Assembly: GCA_963780345.1 (NCBI GenBank)
Contig: CAWABU010000006.1
Location: 248,001-312,000 of the forward strand
Direction of reading: 5' to 3'
Length of the DNA stretch: 64,000 nucleotides
Source: PALSA-693 sp963780345
GTDB taxonomy: Bacteria > Actinomycetota > Acidimicrobiia > Acidimicrobiales > Palsa-688
In this document: positions 58,530 through 64,000 of the stretch, piece after piece
Position numbering within the stretch: the first letter of the stretch is position 1
Layout of the letters: every line of letters begins with the position of its first letter
The notes under the pieces: generated by a model
What the model was told of the DNA's origin: nothing
Seen by the model: only the letters and a program-made list of their open reading frames with translations
Database searches by the model: none
Made by a program: the position numbers and the translations under genes

Positions 58530-59242
58530 GACACCCTCGCCGAGGGGACGAAGTCGGCGAGCCGTACCCGTCCGGACGGCCGGTCGGATTCGATCAAAGC
58601 GAGGAGGGCCGGGACCACGGTGATGGGTTCGGGCCGGTCGGAGATGTCCTCGCCGGGAAAGGCTTCCTGGTGCATGTTCGTGCGCAGATCACCGGGGTCG
58701 ACCGACCAGACGTGCCATTTCGGCTGTTCGGCGGCCAAGACCGCGCTCAGGTGGTCGAGGGCGGCTTTCGACGCTCCGTAGCCGCCCCAGCCCGGATAGG
58801 CCTCGACGGATGCGTCGGACGTGATGTTGAGGACCCGGGGTCGCGTGGCCCGGTCCAGGTGGGGTCTGGCGGCCTGTATCAGGCCAAGCGGCGCCAGCAG
58901 GTTCGTCTCCACCACGCCGCGCAGCGCGGCGAGCGGGTATCTGGTCAGCGGGGGGAGCGGGCTGGGACCCAGGGTGCTGGCGTTGTTGACCAGCAGCTCC
59001 AGGGGGCCGAGCCGCGCTGCCTCCAGAACCAGCCGCTCCCGGTGGCTGTGGTCGGTGACGTCACCGGCGACGGCCATCACGCTGCTCCCGGGGGCCCGGA
59101 CCCGGTCGATGGCCGCGGCGGCTGCTGATAATGGGGCTTCGCCGCGGGCGTCGATCACCAGCGACCAGCCGGCTGCCGCCAGGCCGTGGGCGAGCGCCGC
59201 TCCCAGGCCCGTGGATGCTCCGGTAACAATCGCAGTCGGCAT
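58526..59242 (-). CDS. Short-chain dehydrogenase/reductase
   Basis: 238 aa. Rossmann motif TGASTGLGAALAHGL at residues 7-21, NNAS (about 86-89), and the active site with Ser near TSDAS and YXXXK in YGASKAALDHL. ATG 59242 is chosen; the longer open frame upstream enters the repeat region. It overlaps the QueA-like gene by 4 nt and leads the operon. Substrate unknown. Confidence 0.88.
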   Translation of the reverse strand: MPTAIVTGASTGLGAALAHGLAAAGWSLVIDARGEAPLSAAAAAIDRVRAPGSSVMAVAGDVTDHSHRERLVLEAARLGPLELLVNNASTLGPSPLPPLTRYPLAALRGVVETNLLAPLGLIQAARPHLDRATRPRVLNITSDASVEAYPGWGGYGASKAALDHLSAVLAAEQPKWHVWSVDPGDLRTNMHQEAFPGEDISDRPEPITVVPALLALIESDRPSGRVRLADFVPSARVS

Positions 59243-59410
59243 CGCTTTCCTGCCTTCCTCGATCCGTGCGGCTCTGCAGCCGCCCTGGGTGTCTGAGCGC
59301 TTCTGCGCCTCTGCGAGTAAAGATAGCATCATCTGTTTAAAAGCGGGACACTTCTTGGGTCGGGCGCGCCGCTCGGATCGAAGTCGCCGAGAGGACTCGG
59401 CGCCGGTGGC

Positions 59411-59718
59411 GACGACGGAAGTCACCGGCGATACGGCCAGGGCCGTCGCCAACTTGGGCGCGATCGGTCACTTTGGGCGCGGTTGGTGTCGAAAAACGAC
59501 CACAAGCGCGCCCAATGAGCGGGCGCCGCGCCAACCGCGCCCAAAGGTGGAGCTGGGGGCACAAGGGCGGGTGCCGACGACCGGAAATCACCGGGGAGAC
59601 GGCCAGGCCGTCGCCAACCTGGGCGCGATCGGTCACTTTGGGCGCGGTAGGTGTCGAAAAACGACTGCAAGCGCGCCCAATGAGGGGACACCTCGCCAAC
59701 CGCGCCCAAAGGTGGATC
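59411..59718. repeat. Two direct repeats at 165-nt offset, each with internal inverted repeats
   Basis: Copies at about 59411-59553 and 59576-59718 share most bases, e.g. GCGATCGGTCACTTTGGGCG and GTCGAAAAACGAC. In copy 1, CTTTGGGCGCGGTTGG (from 59471) is the exact complement of CCAACCGCGCCCAAAG (to 59546), and TTGGGCGCG pairs with CGCGCCCAA inside. Copy 2 keeps most pairs. No protein is encoded. With flanking single-copy sequence this accounts for the 59243-59832 gap. Confidence 0.85.
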
Positions 59719-59743
59719 TGCGCGGCCGGGACGCCACGGATGC

Positions 59744-59773
59744 TTTTACGGATAATCACAGTTATCCGTAAAA
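59744..59773. other. 12-6-12 perfect palindrome, dif-like
   Basis: TTTTACGGATAA (59744-59755) and TTATCCGTAAAA (59762-59773) are exact complements around the 6-nt centre TCACAG. Inner ends ATAA and TTAT around six bases match the architecture of Xer/dif recombination sites (11-6-11). It could instead be a repressor operator for the downstream trpS2 promoter. Confidence 0.7.
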
Positions 59774-59832
59774 CGACCAAAAACGGCCGGCCGGCTCGAC
59801 GCATCCACACCGGGCAGTACATTGAGGGCCTG

Positions 59833-59874
59833 ATGACCTGCCCGTCCCGTTCGTTCTGGTGGTGGCCGCACTAA
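59833..59874 (+). CDS. trpS2 leader peptide (three consecutive Trp)
   Basis: 13-residue peptide MTCPSRSFWWWPH, from ATG 59833 to TAA 59872-59874, with GAGGG (59824-59828) as ribosome-binding site. Three Trp codons in a row (59857-59865) would stall the ribosome when charged tRNA-Trp is scarce. This is the sensor of the attenuator upstream of the second trpS. Confidence 0.88.
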   Translation: MTCPSRSFWWWPH

Positions 59875-59925
59875 GGCGGTCACCTGCTCGCGCGCGCGAC
59901 GGACCGCCTTCGGGCGGTCCGTTTT
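59857..59925 (+). promoter_or_regulatory. Ribosome-mediated Trp attenuator
   Basis: Alternative stems are explicit. 1:2 pause stem: GGTGGCCGC (59861-59869) with GCGGTCACC (59876-59884), one G-U pair. 2:3 antiterminator: AAGGCGGTC (59873-59881) with GACCGCCTT (59902-59910), 9 perfect pairs. 3:4 terminator: ACGGACCGCC (59899-59908) with GGCGGTCCGT (59913-59922), UUCG loop, then TTTT. The Trp codons overlap strand 1, so stalling there frees strand 2 to form 2:3 and lets transcription reach trpS2. The trp operon uses the same logic, and Streptomyces regulates an auxiliary trpS this way. Confidence 0.9.
59899..59925 (+). terminator. Attenuator terminator hairpin
   Basis: 10-bp perfect GC-rich stem with a UUCG tetraloop and a run of four T. 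It is a textbook intrinsic terminator located 52 nt before the trpS2 GTG. Confidence 0.92.
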
Positions 59926-59976
59926 CGCGTCGGAAGGACGCGGACCCGCCCGGAGGCTCAACTTCCAGGAGGTTCC

Positions 59977-61047
59977 GTGACCAGTCCCGACGCTTCGCCT
60001 TCCCTCGACGCCGCCCAGCTCCGCAGCCGGGACCTGGAGGCGGCCATCAACGAAAGCCCGGACCGGTTCCGGGTGCTGAGCGGCGACCGGCCGACCGGGC
60101 CGTTGCACGTGGGTCATCTGTTCGGCACCTTGCTCGAGCGGGTCCGCCTGCAGAACCTGGGGGTCGAGGTCCTGGTCCTCATCGCCGACTACCAGACCAT
60201 CACCGATCGGGATGCGCCTAACGGCCTGCCCACCCAGGTGCTCGGCCAGGTGGCCGACTACCTGGCGGTCGGCATCGACCCGCAGCGCGCCACCATCTTC
60301 GCCCACAGCCAGGTGCCGGGGCTCAATCAGCTCCTCGTGCCGTTCCTCAGCCTGGTCAGCGTGGCCGAGATCAGCCGGAACCCGACGGTCAAAGAGGAGT
60401 TCGCCATGACCGGCGGCACCGCGATGAGTGCGCTGATGTTCGCCTACCCGGTCCACCAGGCGGCTGACATCCTCTTCTGCCACGCGAACGTGGTTCCGGT
60501 GGGCAAGGACCAGCTTCCTCATCTGGAGCTGACCCGCACCATCGCCCGCCGCTTCAACGACCGCTACAGCGCGCCCCGGCCGTATTTCCCCGAACCCCAC
60601 GGATTGCTCAGCGACGCCCCACTCCTCCTCGGCGTCGATGGCCACAAGATGAGCAAGAGCCGGGCCAATGCCATCGCCCTGGCCGCCGACGAGGATGAGA
60701 CAGCCCGGCTGGTGAAGGGCGCCAAGACGGACACCGAACGGTCCGTCACCTACGACCCCCCGCGACGGCCGGAGGTATCCAACCTGATCCTGCTGGCCGC
60801 CCTCTGTCTCCGACAACCCCCGGAGCGGGTGGCAGACGACATCGGCCCGGGCGGGTCACGCGCCCTGAAGGCCACCCTGACCGAGGTTCTCAACGAGCGG
60901 CTGCGACCGATCCGGGCGCGCCGCCGGGAGCTGCTCCAAGATCCTGGCTATCTCAAAGAAGTGCTCGGTACCGGCAACCAACGGGCCCGCGAGTTGGCCA
61001 GCGCCACCCTTCGGACCGTTCAGGACCTGATGCACACCCGGTATTGA
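59977..61047 (+). CDS. trpS: Second tryptophanyl-tRNA synthetase
   Basis: 356 aa class Ic synthetase, clearly different from the copy at 28210. The HIGH-like motif is PTGPLHVGHLFGTLLE and the KMSKS loop is GHKMSKSRANAIAL; YPVHQAADILFCHANVVPVGKDQLPHLELTR is the tryptophan-adenylate region. GTG 59977 follows AGGAGG by 4 nt. Its own Trp attenuator implies induction when tRNA-Trp charging falls, as expected for an auxiliary enzyme that could resist TrpRS inhibitors such as indolmycin; resistance is inference. Confidence 0.93.
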   Translation: MTSPDASPSLDAAQLRSRDLEAAINESPDRFRVLSGDRPTGPLHVGHLFGTLLERVRLQNLGVEVLVLIADYQTITDRDAPNGLPTQVLGQVADYLAVGIDPQRATIFAHSQVPGLNQLLVPFLSLVSVAEISRNPTVKEEFAMTGGTAMSALMFAYPVHQAADILFCHANVVPVGKDQLPHLELTRTIARRFNDRYSAPRPYFPEPHGLLSDAPLLLGVDGHKMSKSRANAIALAADEDETARLVKGAKTDTERSVTYDPPRRPEVSNLILLAALCLRQPPERVADDIGPGGSRALKATLTEVLNERLRPIRARRRELLQDPGYLKEVLGTGNQRARELASATLRTVQDLMHTRY

Positions 61048-61070
61048 CATCGGGCCGCGGGTCGCGTCCC

Positions 61071-61364
61071 CTATACGGGAGCTTCGATGCCATCGCCCAC
61101 CACAACCGTCCACGGCCGGACCCGCCAGCTGGTCACCAGCCCTTCGATGACATAGGGGTCGTCTCTCGCGAACTGCTCGGCCACGGCGGCCGTCGAAGCC
61201 TTGAACACCAGCACCGCGCCGTCGGCCGGTTCGGCCAGGGCACCGGCGAGCAGCAGATCGCCGCGTTGGTGGGCCTGCTGGGCTCGGGCCAGATGGCGGT
61301 CCCGGAGCGGGCGTCTCCGCTCCACGTAGTCCTCCACCACTTCGTAGAAAAGAATCCAGTACAC
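61071..61364 (-). CDS. YciI-family protein
   Basis: 97 aa from the GTG at 61364 (VYWILFYEVVEDYVERRRPLRDRHL). The YCII/EthD-like ferredoxin fold includes LLLAGALAEPADGAVLVFKAS and ARDDPYVIEGLVTSWRVRPW with the conserved His (residue about 24) and Asp. Members are small enzymes or dimeric accessory proteins of unclear role. The longer frame upstream has no family similarity. Confidence 0.85.
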   Translation of the reverse strand: MYWILFYEVVEDYVERRRPLRDRHLARAQQAHQRGDLLLAGALAEPADGAVLVFKASTAAVAEQFARDDPYVIEGLVTSWRVRPWTVVVGDGIEAPV

Positions 61365-61484
61365 CGGGAGCCAACCTATTGCGTCGGTGCTGTGGCCCGG
61401 AACCGGAATAGGTGGTGGCGGTGGTCGCGACCCGGTGAAGGCGCCGATGCTACGGTCGCCGGAGTCGAGCCGGGAGGGGCGGAC

Positions 61485-62531
61485 ATGACCAATCGCCAGA
61501 TCGTGGACGATCCGAGAATCGACCCTCGGATCAAAGCCCTGTTCGGGGACTTCGAGGTGCCGGAGCAGACCGGCGACGCCGACAATCGGGACCAGCTCCT
61601 CGCCGACGCGGACACCCCGCAGGCCAAGGCCCAACGGCAGGCCATGAGTGACTTTCTGGCCCTCTGCGACACGGAAGAAATCGCCTCCTCAAAAGGGCTG
61701 GCCGTCTCCGAGCACGACGTCGAGTCCCAGCCCGATGGCAACACGATCAAGATCCGTGTCATTCGCCCCGAGGGCGACGACGTGGTACCGGGCGTGTATT
61801 ACATCCACGGCGGCGGGATGCAGAGCATGTCCTGCTATGACGGCAACTACCGCGTCTGGGGTCGGATGATCGCCGGCCAGGGCGTGGCCGTGGCCATGGT
61901 GGACTTCCGCAACGCGTTGGTGCCGTCAAGCGCGCCGGAGGTGGCCCCCTACCCCGCCGGCCTCAACGACTGTGTAGCCGGCGTCAAGTGGGTGGCGGCC
62001 CATCACCGCGACCTCGGCATCGACCCGGACCGGATCATCGTGGCGGGCGAGAGCGGAGGCGGAAATCTGACCCTGGCCACCGGCCTGCGCCTCAAACGGG
62101 ACGGGGACCTCGGCGTGATCGCGGGGCTGTACGCCCTCTGCCCGTACATCGCCGGACGCTGGCCCACGCCGGAGAACCCCTCCTCCACCGAGAACAACGG
62201 CATTCTCCTCGACCTGCACAACAATCGGGGCGCCATGGCCTACGGCATCGACGAGCTCCGGGCTCGCAACCCCCTGGCCTGGCCCGGATTCGCGACCGAG
62301 GACGACGTGCGCGACCTGGTCCCCACGATCATCAGCGTCAACGAGTGCGATCCGCTGCGCGACGAGGGCATCAACTTCTACCGGCTTCTGCTTCGGGCCG
62401 GAGTTGCCGCCCGCTGCCGCCAGGTCATGGGCACCATCCACGGCACGGAGGTGTTCCCGGTGGCCTGTCCGGACATCAGCCGCGATACCGCGGCCAGCAT
62501 GGCCGACTTCGCCCGCCGGGCCGGCGGCTGA
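61485..62531 (+). CDS. Alpha/beta hydrolase, HSL-type esterase
   Basis: 348 aa. Oxyanion motif HGGG (YYIHGGGMQSM), nucleophile Ser190 in GESGGGN, acid in SVNECDPLRDEG and His in TIHGTEVF complete the hormone-sensitive-lipase-type triad. An N-terminal cap of about 90 residues precedes the core. ATG 61485 follows GGGAGGGG. Likely a carboxylesterase; the substrate is unknown. Confidence 0.88.
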   Translation: MTNRQIVDDPRIDPRIKALFGDFEVPEQTGDADNRDQLLADADTPQAKAQRQAMSDFLALCDTEEIASSKGLAVSEHDVESQPDGNTIKIRVIRPEGDDVVPGVYYIHGGGMQSMSCYDGNYRVWGRMIAGQGVAVAMVDFRNALVPSSAPEVAPYPAGLNDCVAGVKWVAAHHRDLGIDPDRIIVAGESGGGNLTLATGLRLKRDGDLGVIAGLYALCPYIAGRWPTPENPSSTENNGILLDLHNNRGAMAYGIDELRARNPLAWPGFATEDDVRDLVPTIISVNECDPLRDEGINFYRLLLRAGVAARCRQVMGTIHGTEVFPVACPDISRDTAASMADFARRAGG

Positions 62532-62646
62532 GCGACGCCGGAGGCCCCGCGCCCCGCTCGGTGAGGGGCGTCTGCCGGGGCGCCTTGAACGCGCCCACCG
62601 CAGGATGTAGGCGTGTTGGGCTGCCGTCTCGCAAGGAGGATCCCTG

Positions 62647-63003
62647 ATGATCAAGTCGCTCGACGACCTGCCCGACGGGGTGATCGGCTTTGAGACCTCG
62701 GGCAAGCTCGAGGCCCGGGACTATCGGGACGTCCTCATACCCGCCATCGAGCAGGCTGCAGAGCGAGGCCCGGTGAGGGTCGTCGTCGTCATCGATCACT
62801 TCGGCGGCCTGTCCGGGGGCGCTCTGTGGGAGGACCTGAAGCTGGCGGCCGGCCACGTCCGGTCGTTGCACCGGTTCGCGCTGGTCACCGACAACGACTG
62901 GATGCGGCATTTCGTCACCGCCTTTGGCTGGATGGTCCCAGGTGAGATCAGGCACTTTCCCATGGCCGACCGGGCGCAGGCCGTGCAGTGGGCGGCCGCC
63001 TGA
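62647..63003 (+). CDS. STAS/SpoIIAA-like protein
   Basis: 118 aa. MIKSLDDLPDGVIGFETSGKLEARDYRDVLIPAIEQA and VVVVIDHFGGLSGGALWEDLK match the SpoIIAA-like (STAS-domain) family, which lacks the phosphorylatable Ser of true anti-sigma antagonists here. ATG 62647 has AAGGAGG 7 nt upstream. Single gene. Confidence 0.85.
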   Translation: MIKSLDDLPDGVIGFETSGKLEARDYRDVLIPAIEQAAERGPVRVVVVIDHFGGLSGGALWEDLKLAAGHVRSLHRFALVTDNDWMRHFVTAFGWMVPGEIRHFPMADRAQAVQWAAA

Positions 63004-63130
63004 CGCCCGCTTGTCGCTTTTCGGCCCGAATTGCGTCCCTGCTGAGGTTTCACACGATCACAATCGGTTGACGTCCCTCGACCGGAGGTTCACACTTAGC
63101 GGTGATAGCCAACGAACCACGAGGTGAACC

Positions 63131-64000
63131 ATGGGGCAGGAAGCTGAAACCTCCATTCAGAGCGGCAGCATCGACGAGCTGGCCCGCACGGTCTCACAGG
63201 AGGACCAGCTGGCCCTCATCCGGTCGGTGGAGACCAGCTTCGACTCCATTTTCAGCTGGGATTATGAGAAAGGTAAGCGCCAGGCGCTGAACAAGCTGTA
63301 CGAGAAAGCCAAGTCCTCGCAGTGGAACGCCGAGACCGACATCGACTGGTCGATCACCGGTCAAATCGACGTGGCCCGGGATCCGACCAACCCGCTCAAC
63401 ACCATGTCGGCCACCAACGAGGGGCCGTTCGGCCGACTGAATGCCGAGGAGCGCGCCCGACTCGGGCACGCTTCGATGGCCTGGACGCTCAGCCAGTTCA
63501 TGCACGGTGAGCAAGGGGCGCTGCTGTGCACGGCCAAGATCGTTGACTCGGTGCCGTGGATGGACGCCAAGTACTACGCCGCCACCCAGGTCATGGACGA
63601 GGCCCGGCACGTCGAGGTCTACGCCAAGTATCTGCGGGACAAGCTGGAGTGGGAGTTTCCCGTCAATGTCCACCTGAGGGAGCTGCTCGACGACGTCCTG
63701 GCCGATCCTCGTTGGGATTTCACCTATCTCGGCATGCAGATCATGGTGGAGGGTTTGGCCCTGGCCGCGTTCGGGTTTCAATACCAGTTCAGTCCCGATC
63801 CCCTGCTCAAGCAGATCACCCGATACGTGATGTCCGACGAAGCCCGCCACGTGGCCTTTGGCGTGCTATCGCTCCAGGAGGCCTACCAGCAGCTGGGAGC
63901 GGCGGAGATTCGCGAGCGGCAGGAATTCTGCTACGAGGCGGCGGTGCGGATGCGGGACCGGTTCTTGAGCCAGGAGGTCTGGGAGGCCCTCGGCATGCCG
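63131..64000 (+). CDS. Ferritin-like diiron protein, 3' truncated by window
   Basis: At least 290 aa, running off the window end with no stop. Two DEARH motifs (QVMDEARHVEVYAKYL, YVMSDEARHVAFGVLSL) and the glutamates in FMHGEQGALL and MVEGLALAAFGF form a four-helix diiron centre like ribonucleotide reductase R2-like or AurF-like oxidases. ATG 63131 follows GAGGTG. Upstream, AGGTTTCACAC and AGGTTCACAC recur about 42 nt apart. The reaction is unknown. Confidence 0.85.
   Translation, partial: MGQEAETSIQSGSIDELARTVSQEDQLALIRSVETSFDSIFSWDYEKGKRQALNKLYEKAKSSQWNAETDIDWSITGQIDVARDPTNPLNTMSATNEGPFGRLNAEERARLGHASMAWTLSQFMHGEQGALLCTAKIVDSVPWMDAKYYAATQVMDEARHVEVYAKYLRDKLEWEFPVNVHLRELLDDVLADPRWDFTYLGMQIMVEGLALAAFGFQYQFSPDPLLKQITRYVMSDEARHVAFGVLSLQEAYQQLGAAEIRERQEFCYEAAVRMRDRFLSQEVWEALGMP

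Overview
The window is high-GC chromosomal DNA from an actinobacterium. The evidence is the complete 16S/23S/5S operon (16S at 5206-6730), many GTG starts with short intergenic gaps, and gene order shared with Mycobacterium and Streptomyces: argD-R-G-H then the methyladenine glycosylase gene; HAD phosphatase-tlyA-nadK-pyrG-Nudix; scpA-scpB-rluB-cmk-der; gcvH-FHA-MerR-DUF151-MerR-gcv. The 16S text and the 2-oxoacid:ferredoxin oxidoreductase fit a deep lineage such as Acidimicrobiia, but the class is inference. No prophage, IS transposase or CRISPR array is visible.

Layout. 1-4.6 kb: arginine biosynthesis (argD partial, argR, argG, argH) and a DNA glycosylase. 4.8-11.1 kb: an rrn operon with a near-consensus promoter; its 23S gene is split by a ~776-nt group I intron carrying a single-motif LAGLIDADG endonuclease. 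11.1-20.3 kb: an Arg/Pro/Gly-rich TPR protein, an SSB-like protein, a phosphoribosyltransferase, korAB, and one fused EgtD-EgtB ergothioneine enzyme. 20.4-40.8 kb: a dense housekeeping block of rRNA modification, NAD kinase, CTP synthase, chromosome condensation (ScpAB), aromatic amino acids (tyrA, aroA), nucleotide and lipid genes, ispH, der. 40.9-45.3 kb: tRNA-Pro(GGG), a NifU-type protein, a CDP-alcohol phosphatidyltransferase, and a nucleotidyltransferase fused to a mutase-like domain. 45.4-53.3 kb: the glycine cleavage cluster interleaved with FHA, MerR and DUF151 regulators. 53.4-64 kb: a DUF4115 membrane protein, a tyrosine recombinase, an SDR/QueA-like/HTH operon, a repeat-rich gap, a second trpS behind a complete ribosome-mediated attenuator, a hydrolase, and a truncated diiron gene.

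The strongest discoveries are the intron/endonuclease in the decoding-bridge region of 23S rRNA, whose ribozyme core overlaps the endonuclease coding end, and the trpS2 attenuator (leader peptide with three consecutive Trp codons, then alternative 1:2, 2:3 and 3:4 stems). Between the repeats and the attenuator lies a 12-6-12 palindrome with dif-site architecture, 3.5 kb from a tyrosine recombinase gene. Two conserved genes, aroA and gcvT, each carry a one-base frameshift beside a short homopolymer, so assembly error must be excluded before calling them broken.
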